Source: Physcomitrium patens (Eukaryota; Streptophyta; Bryopsida; Funariales; Funariaceae). Taken from it: a stretch of 64,000 bases of DNA. Below are positions 11,421-24,580 of this stretch, in pieces (within the stretch, counting starts at the first letter, position 1; each line of letters opens with the position of its first letter). Under the pieces are notes generated by a model. The model saw only the letters and a list, made by a program, of their open reading frames with translations, was not told where the DNA came from and did no database searches. The DNA is taken from the NCBI RefSeq assembly GCF_000002425.4, contig NC_037260.1, positions 10,589,414 to 10,653,413 on the forward strand. The letters run 5' to 3'. A program made the position numbers and the translations under genes.

Positions 11421-12226
11421 AGCAAACACCAGATTGAGCGAGAGGATGCAGAGGATTCAGGCCCCTAGAGCTGCTTCCGCTAGAGTTCATCAGATGGCCT
11501 CTTTATGAACACCGGAAGAGACACCCGATGGGACGGATTCCTGAACCCACCCAGTAGAAGAAGATGAACAAGTGCTCTAGCCATTCATTCAATAGCCACC
11601 CACTCAAAGTCCGGGACCTTATTGAAACCGAGAACAACAACCAGAGAAACCCGTAAATCCACCTCCCAGAGAGTTCAAACAACGATTTGCTCTCTACACA
11701 TTCACAAGCACAGGAAGCAAATTCGTTGAACGAAGTTCACTGTTTCTCAAAAACGACAACTGTATTGTTGAATGCATAGTTCAAAACCTCCACATTTTGA
11801 GCTTGTCAGGTGGGGAGCAACAACCAAAATGAGACTGCAGCGGTGGAGCAGAAACTGAGCAATCCACGAGGTGATCACGGCGAGGGAGGGAGTTGTTCGA
11901 TCAGATTTGCAGTTGTTGATCAGACTTGTCAGTCCCATTGTAGCAGCAAGCAGATGATGCAGCATTGTAGAAATACGCTGAATGCTCACCAGATTATCAA
12001 TATCAGGATTGAATCGTGTCTGGATGCAATTGAAATAGTGCGAACTCCGGATTTCTGTCTCGAAATTTGCTTGTGATCCGTGTTGAGCAGCACCACATAT
12101 TATCAGCACCACATATTGTCCAAAGACAAAGAGCTTTGAAGCAATGTCCAAATCATTCTAAAGCATCTAAATTTGTTGGGGATGTGTTTTTTGACAAAGA
12201 TAATGTATTACTAGAAAAGTGCTTTT
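11421..12226 (+). other. 3' flank of the transporter gene
   Basis: Moderately GC-rich sequence after the stop codon, likely the 3' untranslated region and terminator of the transporter. Open frames at 11747-12151 (minus) and 11810-12076 (plus) overlap one another and have no recognisable motif, so they are not called as genes. Confidence 0.45.
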
Positions 12227-12253
12227 CAAGGTCCCTATTCTTTTGGGACCTTG
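12227..12253. other. Perfect 9-bp inverted repeat (hairpin)
   Basis: CAAGGTCCC and GGGACCTTG are separated by nine T-rich bases. It lies at the border between the GC-rich gene flank and the AT-rich block. It could be part of a transcript end or an element end; function unknown. Confidence 0.6.
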
Positions 12254-14101
12254 TAGCTAATTTTTATTGATAAATAATGATGCTCAATCTCGTATGCATC
12301 TAAGTTGAGAGTAGTTTTTAAATCTACAAATCACTATCTTTAGAAGGCTAAGTATATTTATATGATATTGTTTTGATGCTTCTTTATTTGATTATTACTC
12401 CAAACATTTATTTCAACTACCCTATTATAGATTGATTACATTTAAATAGCTTCCTTACATACATGTATGTAATATCAAATACTTCTATGATTAATATTAT
12501 AATTAAGATGTAAAAATTTCTATTTAAATTCAATCAAATTCCATAGGGATTAATATTTTTGCAAAAACATTTGGTCTATTTCAGCAAAATACAATATTGA
12601 TTTTATTTATTTATTTATTTTTCTAATAGTATGTTTGGAGGTCAAGATTCTAGCCAATAATTGTATAAAAAATGTCATCTTGTTTATTCTTCTTTTTTTT
12701 CATAGAATATTATACTTACTATATATATAAATTTTTGTATATTTTTAACTTGGATTAGATTCACATTTGTATCAAGAATACTATCTCGTCATGGTATTAA
12801 TTCTTAGTTTTTATTCCATTTAAAATGTTTTGAACTTAGTTAAGCAAGGCTTAATAAACCAAGTATAAGCTTAAATCAGTTTAATAACCTCAATCACTTG
12901 GATGACATAATTTGGTAGAAGGGCTTTGTTTGTACTATAGATTCTAATTCAATCTTTAAACTTGGGTTGTTACATGCCTCCACTTCATATGAAACACCAA
13001 GAGCTTAGATAATAATTTGTCAAACAAATTTATAAATTATCATCACCTTGAATAAATTTAAATTGGCATTTAATTGCTTCCATAATCATAGAATATTTTG
13101 TTTGTTGGTTACAATTCTTGATTCTTTGCATTTCTATTTTGTAAGGTTTTGATGCCACATTTAAATTAATAAGAGTCTTTATAAGTAGAATATAAGAATC
13201 CTACAATATTAATATGCTTTATATTAATATGTTTTATCTTATAGGAATATTTCTTTGTAGGTTTCTAACCATTTTTATCAAACTCTTCCAGTTCTAAGCT
13301 ACATTGTAGATCTTATATTTTATTTGTGATTTTATATTAAGGCCAATTAATAATTTAGACTTTGTTTTCTTAGAATTTTGGATTATGCATTCATAAGTCT
13401 ACATCATAAGAAAGTTTGAAGGCTAAAGTTATTAAGATATAAAGCTAAAATCATCCATTTGGATAGAAGAGCAACCATTGCTTCTTTAAGATTAATATTT
13501 CAAAGACCTCCTTCTTTTGTTGTTTTACATCAAATATTTTAAACATGTTTGAAACAAGTGAGGGCCTAAGTCTTACTCCAAAAGAGCTTTATTATCATAA
13601 ACTTTATTTTTCTTATAGCTCATTTAGGCTCTTGCCTAAATTGATACAAAATAATTTATCAATAATAAAAAGATATAGCACCACAAATAATTGTTCTTTT
13701 AATTATGTATATTTGTTTTAACACTAATAATTAAGTTTCTTTTCTAGTCTTTTGATAAATAAAATAAAATAATTTATATCTTATGTTTGAATAGATATTC
13801 TAAATGGTGACTTAATAAATTTGAATGCATCACTATTATCAACCCAAATCCATCCATATAGATTAGCCAATGTAGATATAACATTAAAAGAATGTTACAA
13901 ATATGTCAATGATTTTAACCAATTGATTTCTAAACTAGATGCCTTACCAAATCTTTTGAAGATTTTTATGTTAAATATTTTTCATCTTTTATAATTAAGA
14001 TTGAACCATCTATACATTAGGTTAATTTTTGTTGGTTATTTCTTCTACAAAGTGAAGTTTTTGTATTTTTTTCATTCTTAAACTCTTCTTGAAGAAAAAT
14101 G

Positions 14102-14141
<40 letters not shown>

Positions 14142-15830
14142 TATAATTTTTTTTTAAATTTAGAAATAAATAAGGAACTCTTAAGAATCCTTTGCTTAGA
14201 CCACGTTCTAATTTTAAATTCTTAATAAAACTCCAATTAATTCAAACTGATGCTTTAGCTCTTTGAAAATAAATTATCATATAAATAAAATGGTGATGAA
14301 TTCCTATTTTTCTCAATGTTTAGAATAAAAAGTCTAGTTTTAAATACGTATTTACATAATGCCAAAATTAAAGATTAATAATACTGAATGTATTTGGAAG
14401 CATTTGAGGAGAGAAATAAATGTAGTTTTATTATTTCTTTCTCCTTTTCAAGATGGTTCAATATATCGAATATCAATATATCAAATATCAATTTTTCCTT
14501 TTCTCTTTATAATTTCTAAAAATTGAAGATAAAAAAATAAAACAAAACGTGGCTTTAACATTACTTATAAAAACAAGATCTACATAATTCATTTTGTATT
14601 CTTTGATACCCTTAAAAGGTGTGATTGAATATGTTGCACATTCAATTGAAGTGCTTGTTAAATCATTCAAAACTTATCAAATAATACTTTTTTGAAATGC
14701 TTAATTTGAATATTCAATTAGAGTTATTCAATTTAAGTTATTTGTGATAAAACTGACAAAGGAAAATCAAAAAATAAAACAAAGAAACTTTTTAAAGACG
14801 ATAATTTACATTATGGTTCTGGTTTTAAGCAATAATGTTATATGTTATTATTTGTAGAATATTTTTCAACATTGTTTGCAATAAAAATTCAAAATAATAT
14901 TTTTATAATATTTAATAATGAAATAAATTAATAAATAAACCTTCATCAGTTCTTCATTGAATTTTATTTATCTATGCATTTAACTGTTTTCATGCTTAAA
15001 TGTATGCTTACAAGATTGAAAATTGTATCAAAGCAAAAATAAATTAACAAACACAATTTTAACTCCATGGTTGTAAGGATATGTTTGGGATACTCAAAAT
15101 GGTGAATTTAAATTGGATTGGAATGTTGACACATACAGTGATTTGATTTCCAAGTACTTTGAAATAACACACAGAAAACAAAAGAAACAATAATGCGCAT
15201 GAGTATTGTTGCTTGAATATGAGTTGTTGTGTATGTGAGATTTAATTCTTTTCTTTTACTTTTTCGTAAGTGTGATAATCCAAAGAGGGTTCATGATTTA
15301 ATTTTTTTATTATTGTAAGTACATTTTGTAACATGAGAAATTGTATTGTAAAATATGACATTGCTGAAAAATGTTACACATGTCAATGTGTTTACTACAT
15401 TTAAACTTTAGTAACACTTACAATTCATGTGTATAATCTAATTAGTTAATTTATGTATCGCTTGAAATTAAATAACACCAGCACAAATTACTTTTCAAGT
15501 AATTAGAACACAAAGAACTCTAGTATTTTTAGTTTTATTTGATTGTATCATAATTGTGTTATTAAAAATCATTCTTGAAAAAAAAATAAAAAATAGAGGA
15601 TTTGCTTTCAGGAGTTTCACAGAATGTTTGATATTTACTCTCTTATGTCTCTTCACCATATCCTCACATATCTCTTATTCGTGCAGAGACTTTTGTTTCT
15701 ACAAATTTGACAACTGAAGTAATATGTTTCAAACCAATTGTTTTTCGTGGTAGGAAATGATGACCCAATTGCTCGTCTTTAATTTTTCTTTAAATCATTT
15801 TGCAATGTAACTTAAATTTATGAATATTTA
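12254..15830. other. Very AT-rich block, no recognised gene
   Basis: About 3.5 kb with almost no open frame above 60 codons on either strand. It may hold decayed transposon sequence, but I could not assign a family. A (TTTA)n-like stretch lies near 12600 and an A38 run at 14102-14139. Confidence 0.6.
14102..14139. repeat. A38 homopolymer
   Basis: Thirty-eight consecutive A. The sequence to its left is not recognisably a LINE or SINE, so I do not call it a retroposon tail. Confidence 0.85.
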
Positions 15831-16116
15831 AAATGAATAAATAAATAAGGGTTTCAACAAGCTAAACAAAAACAATGTTGAACAGGGAAAACGAATCCTT
15901 CGACTGAAAATATTTTCAAAACCCAAAGGAACAATTCTACAACAACGGTTGCCATCAATGGCATCGCAACAGGATTGATATGGGAACATGCATGAGATTA
16001 CAGAATCACCGATGATGACATTCAGAAAATTAAAACCAATAAAAGAAAGTGCAACAGTGATATCGATCAATACGTGAGAATGTAATGCTTTTGAAAGAAC
16101 AGAGACCTAGGCAATA

Positions 16117-16126
16117 TTTAGGGTTT
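16117..16126 (+). promoter_or_regulatory. Telo-box-type 10-mer upstream of pyruvate kinase
   Basis: TTTAGGGTTT lies about 160 bases before the pyruvate kinase start, in the likely promoter or leader. The same 10-mer, in either orientation, precedes the uS5m and TXNDC9 genes. Confidence 0.5.
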
Positions 16127-16284
16127 TGGATTCAGAGACGTCTGCAGAATCTGTAACTTTTGTTGGAATCAAACGCACTCTCCTCTGATCCTCTCAAAAC
16201 TCAACATAGATTATTGATTCTAACCCAGTTTAAGACCCACAAATCAACGTTGTGGTATCCACCAAAGTTTGTAATTTGAAGAAA

Positions 16285-18385
16285 ATGCCGCATTCTTTGT
16301 TGCTTTTGAAAGAGCCTTTCAAGCTTGATTCGATTCTGGAGCCTGCGCCGCCGGGGCCATTCACGACGTTGACGAAAATTGTTGGCACCCTGGGACCCAA
16401 ATGTCGATCAGTGGAGATGTTGGAGAGACTGTTGCGGGCCGGCATGTCGATCGCACGGTTCGATTTCACATGGGGGAGTGACGCCGAACACCAGGAAACC
16501 TTGAACAATCTTCGAACCGCCATCAAAAACACTCGGCGGTTGTGCGCTATCATGCTCGACACGGTCGGTCCCGAACTCTCCATCAACAACGCGGCGAATC
16601 AAGCCATCGAACTGAAGCAAGGCGATGTGGTGACCCTCTCGCCGGACAAGAAAGAGGTGGCGTCGTCGAAGATCCTCCCGATCAACTATGCAGATCTCAG
16701 TTACCAGGTCAAGCCCCGGGACGAGATCTTCGTCGGGCAGTATCTGTACACAGGGAGCGAAACGACGTCAGTGTGGTTGGAGGTCCAGGACACGCATGGC
16801 AGCGTCGTGGATTGCCTGATCAAAAACACGGCCACTCTCACGGGGACGCTGTTCACGGCGGTTCCGGCCGGGATACGCATCGGGCTACCGACGCTCTCCG
16901 AGGCTGACAGATCGACGATCGAAACATGGGGCGTGCGGAATCAGATCGACTTTGTGTCGCTCTCGTACACGCGCCACGCGAACGACGTGCGAACCACGCG
17001 CGGCTTCTTAAGCAGACTGGGAGATCTCAAGCAGACGCACGTCTACGCGAAGATCGAGAACAAGGAAGGGTTGGAGCATTTCGACGAGATTCTAAGAGAG
17101 GCGGACGGCATCATCCTCTCTCGGGGGAACCTCGGGATTGATGTGCCGGCGGAAAAAGTGTTCGTGTTCCAGAAAGCCGCCATCAAAAAGTGCAATTACG
17201 CAGGCAAACCAGTGATCATCACCCGCGTGGTGGATTCCATGGTGGACAGCCCGCGGCCAACGCGAGCCGAGGCCACCGACGTCGCCAACATGGTTCTCGA
17301 CGGCGCCGACTGCATCATGCTCGGCGCCGAGACGTACCGCGGCAACTACCCAGTGGAATCAGTGACCACGGTGCGGTTGATCTGCGGCGAAGCGGAGAAG
17401 GTCTTCAACCAGGCGATGCATTTCAAGAAGATGTGCAAGTTTGTCGGTGAGCCCATGGCGCATCTCGAATCCATCGCCTCGTCCAGTGTGAAGGCGGCGA
17501 TCAAGGTGAATGCGTCGGTGATCGTTGTGTTCACGTCGTCGGGGAAAGTGGCTCGCTTGGTGTCCAAGTACCGACCTTCGATGCCCGTGCTGGTGGTGGT
17601 GATTCCGCGGCTCTCTACCGACAAAATGCGGTGGACTTTCACGGGTGCCATTCAAGCCCGGCAGTGCTTGATCTCTCGGGGGCTCTTCCCCATGCTCGCG
17701 GATCCTCGACATCCCGCCGACACCTCGTCCAACTGCACCAATGAGTCCATTTTGAAGGTTCCCTCCTCCAATTCTGCTCTCTATTTATTTATTTATTTCT
17801 ATATAAACACTAGTAAGTAAAAGAATGACCAGGATTACATATCTGTTCTGTCCAATTAAACAGCTTAGTTAGGTAGTATAAGATTATAAAAAAAAAACAA
17901 ACAAACAAACAAACAAATATGAAGAAGCAACATAAAGAAACAACTTTCATAAATAAGCCAAATATCACAAAAATTGTTAATCAGCAGAAAGTTGTGTTCA
18001 TAATGTGCTAAAAGACCTCTAATTTACTATTTGTACATTAGATAATTTTAATGCATTTATGTGCCTAACAACATGGGTTTCCCCTTTCTATATATACATA
18101 TACATACACACATACATAACTAAGAAAATCCAACTATTATGTTGCATCTTATTTAAAATGCTTCTCATTCATTTTTCTTTTTCTTTATATATATATTTAT
18201 TTATATAGGGAATTGTTAACCCATATATTTACTAAATCAACCCACCTATCATCATTGGTTGAGGATCCAACTTTTATATATATATATATATTGGTTTTTG
18301 ACTAGTAGGGATGTGGAGAATTTTTGATGATGGCTAGAATGTGTGGATTGATTTAGTAAATGCTTGGGTCAATATAACAATTTCC

Positions 18386-18421
<36 letters not shown>

Positions 18422-18759
18422 TATTTACATTTATATGACTAAGGCAATTACAATATATATATATATATATATATATACATGCATAGAAATGACAAGGTTA
18501 TTACATGTATGTAGTGACAATTATTATTATCATTCTAATTGTTAAAATGATTATATATTTGATTTTTAGTTTGAGTTTTGGGTTTTATTATTGTGGATGA
18601 TATTTAGTGTGATTCTGACATTTTGTTTGTTTGATGGAGTTGTAGGTTGCCTTGGAGCATGGAAAGGCAGCTGGGATTATAAACGTGAAAGATCGAGTTG
18701 TAATATGCCAAAAGATTGGGGATTCATCAATAGTTAAAATTCTGGAAATTGAAAGTTAA
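16285..18759 (+). CDS. Cytosolic pyruvate kinase, two coding exons
   Basis: Glycolytic enzyme converting phosphoenolpyruvate and ADP to pyruvate and ATP in the cytosol. Exon 1 is 16285-17757 and exon 2 is 18646-18759, joined in phase 0 through an 888-base GT-AG intron, giving 528 residues. I chose the Met at 16285 because [11 protein letters not shown] aligns with the start of the plant subgroup typified by Arabidopsis At2g36580/At3g52990; the in-frame Met 11 codons upstream is unlikely. Visible motifs: [16 protein letters not shown], the subgroup-specific ARFDFTWG in place of the usual NFSHG, the catalytic KIENKEG with [12 protein letters not shown], and [20 protein letters not shown] leading to LGAET. 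Exon 2 encodes the closing [15 protein letters not shown] strand. A short open read-through after exon 1 (to 17820) is intron sequence. The intron contains a small TIR element. Confidence 0.95.
18206..18387. mobile_element. Small TIR element (MITE-like), copy 2, inside the pyruvate kinase intron
   Basis: About 180 bp flanked by TA repeats. The left end reads TAGGGAATTGTTA and the right end is its near complement (TAACAATTTCCTA). The arms stay complementary for roughly 45-50 bases or more (TTTACTAAATCAA/TTGATTTAGTAAA) around a (TA)n-containing loop. No open frame. The related copy at 7045-7170 shows it is a dispersed family. A TA target duplication is possible but cannot be distinguished from the flanking TA microsatellites. 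Confidence 0.7.
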
Positions 18760-19172
18760 AATGAGAGCAGTGCCTAGATTGTTTTGGGTCACTGTTTTAT
18801 TGTTATTTTTATTTAATTTGCTCTTCAGGTATTTTGTGTTGATTTGCATGCTTATTGTATTTATAAATTTATTTATGTGTGCACGGTATGTAACATAACG
18901 TGCATGTTTGTTGATAAATATGTCAGTTAAAAATTGTTGTTTTCATTGGTTTGCAATGGTATTAACACAACAAATGTTTTTTCATTTCTTTAGTGAAAAT
19001 ATAAAATGTTTGTAGAGCAATATACTTTTTTTTATACAATATTAATGTAAGAAGCAATTAAAAAAAAATCACAATTACATTCTTTATTGGCCAGATTTTT
19101 AAATGAATAAAGTTGTGTCAAAACAAGTGAGTGACATTTATGAGAATTTTTGAAATAGTGTATACCATTTTG

Positions 19173-19212
<40 letters not shown>

Positions 19213-20830
19213 TTCTTCATTTAGTTAGTCATTAATTCAATCAAAATATTATGTTGTAAATTAAAACATCACCAGATATTATCAGATTTTACCAACAGTC
19301 CTTATATTCCATTTAACTAAAGAATCTGCCGAGAACCAATTTTTACAAGGTATCATAATTTTGTAATTTTGTAGTTGCAGTATCACTATAAATCAAAGTG
19401 TCCGATTAGTCATTTTGAAGACAAATTTGATAACTAGAAGTAGTAATGTAAAATCAGTCATAGACTTAAAAACATCATTATAAACTCAATACTAAGTGAT
19501 CTGAATGTGTAAAATAGAACACTGTAACTAAATTTATTGTAGTGAATGATTGAAGTCAACAAATCAAATTTATTGTAGTAAATACACACATACATGTGTT
19601 TCATTTGAGATATTAATTTTCTTAGTGATCATAAAGTTTACCAAAGTAATCACATACTGGTGTAAAAATGTGTATTAAATATATATATATATATATATAT
19701 CTGGCTTTAATGAAACGTCGGTACTTGAATTTTTTGAAATTATTTGAAAAATATTGAAAATATTAAAATGTTCAATTATTTACATGCATACATTTTAATT
19801 TTGCGTAGTTATTTTCCCACATAAGAAGATTATTAATAGCTATTTATAATACTGTTAAATAATGGATTTTTTTAATTTTTTAATTAATACATCATATTGT
19901 TCAACACAATGTGTTAGTTTGGTTGGTTTAACAAATCACTTCATTTGTTAGAATGCATTTTTATTTTTATTTATCAAAAAAATAATTCATAACTTTTATC
20001 AAAATATTTATTATGTCTTCATCATTATGTGTTTTTAAATTCGGTTTGTTTTAAGACGTAATGTTTTTGTTACTGTGTTGTATTCTAAAATGTAATTTTA
20101 ACGACCATTTAGTCAAGAAATTCATAATAATTATAGTAAAAAATATTCCATCATTTTTTTTACTTTTATTTTTTTTAATAAAATCACGTAGGAATTAGTA
20201 TTTGGATATGTTGGAATTTATTTGAAGTAATATTTTAACATCATTTTTTTTACCTCCATTCAACAGAAATACTTTTGCTCTGTAGATTCACTGATTGTAT
20301 TCTAACTTAAACAAAACACCATAATCATGCTTAGACAAGATTTGTTATTCTTACTTTTATAGATTTATAATAATTAAGAAAGTTCTTAATCTAAATCTAT
20401 TAAACGTGCAATATTCTTAGTCTTGTTTATTTGTATGATTCAAAACATTTATGTGAAGTTTACTGTGTAATTAATTTATAGAAATCAAACAAACCAAAAC
20501 AATTATAAGGGGGTCATTTCTGTTTACCTATATTATGTTCTTTTATTGTTATTATTTTCCTTAGATTTTTCTTTTGATAATCCACTATGAAAAATATTAT
20601 TTACATTTAATTTATTTTATCATTACATATGTATATCTTATCTTCTAAACATGCATGAAGGTTTTAATATCATGAAAAACTAAACTAAATGCAACAGAAA
20701 TTTGAACACAATTAAATCAAAAGTCATCATCTCATACATGATGGGTAAAGGAATTCTAGTTTAAAATTTGCCCATTCATTTTAATTAGAACTACTCTAAA
20801 ATGACATTAAAAGGAATGACTTTAAAAGGA
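18760..20830. other. AT-rich spacer between pyruvate kinase and chaperonin genes
   Basis: Contains (TA)n runs at about 19172-19206 and 19679-19700 and no open frame of note. The first part should include the pyruvate kinase 3' untranslated region. I see no repeat family or RNA gene. Confidence 0.6.
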
Positions 20831-21569
20831 ATTCCTAGTGGCCACATGGGACCAAACACACGGTAACAGACATCCAACGGGTATGGGTCCTCGGAACAAC
20901 CACCCCATTCCCGTCGTTGAAGGAAAACGGATAAGGCCTGGGAGACGACGTTCTCAATGGCGTCCACAGCGTTCCCATCATGGCGAACATTCGATCAAGT
21001 GACGAGGACACGGTCGGGGGAGTTCTTCGGTGAAAGGACCCCATCCGCGGCTATATGTGAGGACACGGTAGCGGGTGCTGAAAGGGGGGGGGCTCCGTGG
21101 TGATTCAGTCCGCAAGGGCCAAGCATTCTCGACCCATCCTGCAGTGCGTTGCGATCCTTGGACCCCGCACACCTCCGGCCCAAACCACAATCTTGCGGTC
21201 TTCTTTGAGGTTTGTGGGCGTAGATCTCTATTGGGTTTTGTTAAAATATCCCAGCTGGGGATGTTTTTTATCTATCTTCTTTAGTGATTCTCTTTAGTGA
21301 CGGTTTGGGGGTTTTTGGGTTGCGTCAACTTTAGTCCTGTTTTGGTGTTGATTTCGTGGGACAGGGTTGTGGGCTTTGCGAGTGCTTCGGGATTGGGGGT
21401 GTAGGAAGCGGGTTTTCGAGGTGTTTTTGTGGGTGCATTGTGGGTTTATGAAGTGGTGGAGGTAATTGGGGTGGTGGTATTTGCGTTTGAGGTTGCGAGG
21501 CGGAGAATTAAAGATTTTTTTTGGGGATGTGGGTGTTGCTTTTGGGGGGGTTTTGTTAGGATTTGAGTC
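20831..21569 (+). promoter_or_regulatory. GC-rich promoter/leader of the chaperonin gene
   Basis: GC content jumps abruptly at about 20830 and stays high up to the chaperonin start at 21570. A G- and T-rich tract (about 21300-21560) directly precedes the ATG and may be leader. Overlapping open frames at 20835-21297 on both strands have no recognisable domain. Confidence 0.5.
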
Positions 21570-24500
21570 ATGGATGCCAATGCAATGCTGGCGAATAGGA
21601 TGATGGCGGGTCCTTCAGTGGCAGTGGCGCCAGCCCCAGCTGCTGCGTCGTTGAAGTCGACTATCCGTGTTGTTGGATTCTTGCAAGGACGCAATCAGCT
21701 CGCTGGAAAGGTTAAGGGTCAAGTTTCTGGCAAGAGGAGCAGCAAGTCAAGGCTCGTTGTGAGGGCTTCTAAGGACATTTATTTTGGTCAAGACTCTCGT
21801 GCAGCCATGCAAGCTGGAATTGAAAAGCTGGCTGATGCTGTTGGGGTTACCCTGGGCCCCCGAGGTTAGTAAACACGAGTTTGAGTATTTCAGAATTCGG
21901 ACCTGATTATGATGCCTGAGGTTGTGTAACAGCTGAAATTTACTCATGCGACTACGGGCTTCTGACTCGTCACAGCTTGAACCACCATTTGCCCCGTTTG
22001 TATGGATGGACAATCTGTGGTTGGTGTGCTTAATTTTGTAGCGAAGACCACCTGGATAAGGTTTGTGCGAAACGGCAGTTAATCATGAGACGTTTCTGGT
22101 TGGAATCTGCAGGTCGCAATGTTGTCCTGGATGAGTTCGGTGCACCGAAGGTGATTAACGATGGTGTCACCATTGCTAGAGCGATTGAATTGCCCAACGC
22201 AATGGAAAATGCGGGAGCCTCCCTTATTCGAGAGGTAAACGACTTTCATTACCGAAATTGGTGCCTTAAACCTTGTAGTTTTTGGCGCTTTGAAGAATAG
22301 ATAATGACATTGTGGATGAACTCAGATATTTCTGCTAATGCTCTCCACGCTCTGATGGAAATGCTTCGTCTGTAATCTGATTAATACGTGGCAATGTGTG
22401 TCTAATTGTATTATGCGTGGTTTTGTAAGCTGTTAATTGGTTTACGTCCTTAGTCGAGAAAACGACGTTGATTAGACCTTGCTTGTTTCCTGACTGTAGG
22501 TCGCCAGTAGGACAAACGACTCGGCCGGAGACGGGACAACGACCGCTTGTGTTCTCGCTAGAGAGCTCATTAAGATGGGACTTCTTAGCGTGACCTCAGG
22601 AGCCAACCCAGTAGCTATTAAGAAAGGAATTGACAAAACTGTAGCTGCTCTCATTGAGGAGCTCCAGAAGAGGGCTGTCTCTGTTGAAGGCCGTGAAACT
22701 ATCAAAGGTACTTGGGTTTAAGCTGCATCTTGCAAATTACAATTGTCACGCGCAAAAATATTTTAATTCAATGCCGTGACACAAGATGTCTCAACCTGAA
22801 AGATGCTATTACTGCAGCTGTGGCCTCAATCTCTGCTGGAAACGACGATCTTATCGGTACCATGATTGCGGATGCCATTGACAAGGTCGGACCCGACGGT
22901 GTCCTGTCCATTGAGTCATCCTCGTCTTTCGAGACCACTGTGGATGTGGAGGAGGGTATGGAGGTGAGACTAACCGCGGTTCTTCTCTGCGCATACCATT
23001 TCCGCTTTATAATGTGCATTTTATTGTACCATTCATTGAAGCCGAATCTGAAACTATCCACGTAATTTTTGCTGTAATTTTCCCTGAGGTAAACCCGTGC
23101 TGCTGTCTACGAATTCGGTTCTAGCGACCTGGATTTCATCTGGGCTTGGACGAGTGAAAGCACTAATTATTGTTGATTGCAGATTGACAGGGGTTACATT
23201 TCCCCCCAATTCGTCACCAACCAAGAGAAACTCTTGGTAGAGTTTGCAAATGCCAAAGTTTTGGTCACTGACCAGAAACTTACAACTATTAAGGAAATTA
23301 TTCCTCTTTTGGAGAAGACCACCGAAATGAATGTACCCCTTCTCATCGTGGCGGAGGATGTGACCGGAGAGGCTCTTGCTACCCTTGTGGTCAACAAGTT
23401 GAGGGGTGTCCTTCAAGTAGCAGCAATCAAGGCCCCTGGCTTCGGGGAACGACGTAAAGCTCTTCTGCAGGACATCGCCATTCTCACAGGTGTACGTCTG
23501 GGCATTAGATCTTGGATTCGTATGCTTTATTGCTTTCTGATCAGTCAAAGCTTATAATTACACAAATTACGAATTTGAACGCGAGAGTGGAAGACTTTCT
23601 GTCACAAACCACACTTCAGACATGTTATTGGGGAATTAATATTAAAATAAGTGTAAATGCGTATGTGTGACTGGAACAGGTTCGGAGTTCATCGCTACTG
23701 ACTTGGGCATGAAGGTGGAAACCACCGAATTCGACCAGCTCGGTACCGCAAGGAAGATCACTGTGAGGAATGGAAGCACCACCATCATCGCTGATTCTGC
23801 GAGCAAGGATGAAATCCAAGCTCGTATTGCTCAGATCAAGAAGGAGTTGAGTGAGACTGATTCGGTATACGACACTGAGAAACTCTCCGAACGTATTGCA
23901 AAGCTTTCCGGAGGAGTCGCTGTCATCAAAGTCGGAGCAGCCACTGAGACTGAACTCGAAGACAGGAAGCTGAGGATTGAGGATGCTAAGAATGCCACCT
24001 TTGCTGCTATTGAGGAAGGCATTGTACCTGGTGGAGGTGCTGCGTTGGTGCATTTGTCCGCCTTGGTGCCAGCTATCAAGGAGACTATCGACGACTCCGA
24101 GGAGAAGATAGGAGCTGACATTGTGCAAAGGGTGAGTTACAGTCCAAGCATATTGCTTCTCAAAATTTGTCTGTAGTCAGAAAACGTTCCTTTTCAGTGC
24201 ATCACATAATTTTTACTAGAAAGCGTAAATCTTCTTCAGAACGCTTGGCAATAACTTCATCCTTCGTCTGGTCTGGTCTGGTCTCTTAGGCCCTGAGTGC
24301 ACCAGCGAATCTGATTGCTCAAAACGCTGGAGTGGAAGGTGCCGTCGTGGTGGAGAAGATTTTTGACAGTGAGTGGGCAATGGGCTACAATGCCATGACT
24401 GATACGTATGAGAACCTGCTGGAAGCCGGTGTCATCGACCCTGCCAAGGTCACTCGATGTGGTCTCCAGAACGCTGCATCCGTTGCAGGTATGGTGCTAA

Positions 24501-24580
24501 CTACACAGGCAATTGTTTGCGAGAAGCCAGAGAAGAAGCGTGGCATGGCTATGGCCCCACAGACTGGAATGACCATGTAA
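21570..24580 (+). CDS. CPN60A: Chloroplast chaperonin-60 alpha subunit, seven exons
   Basis: Group I chaperonin subunit that assembles with CPN60 beta into the stromal folding chamber (Rubisco and other plastid proteins). Exons are 21570-21864, 22113-22234, 22500-22707, 22818-22963, 23183-23489, 23680-24131 and 24290-24580. All junctions are GT-AG with matching phases, giving 606 residues. Residues 1 to about 65 are an Ala/Ser/Lys-rich transit peptide ending near VVRA. Then come the GroEL-type motifs: [33 protein letters not shown] (ATP site), the apical domain in exon 5 with [40 protein letters not shown], and [17 protein letters not shown] near the C-terminal equatorial part. The Met-rich tail reads [31 protein letters not shown] and closeness to Arabidopsis CPN60A mark alpha rather than beta. 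Confidence 0.97.

Noticed and set aside
11747..12151. Minus-strand open frame of 134 codons downstream of the transporter
   Set aside because: It overlaps a plus-strand frame, has no motif or splice context, and lies in probable 3' flank. I could not support a gene.
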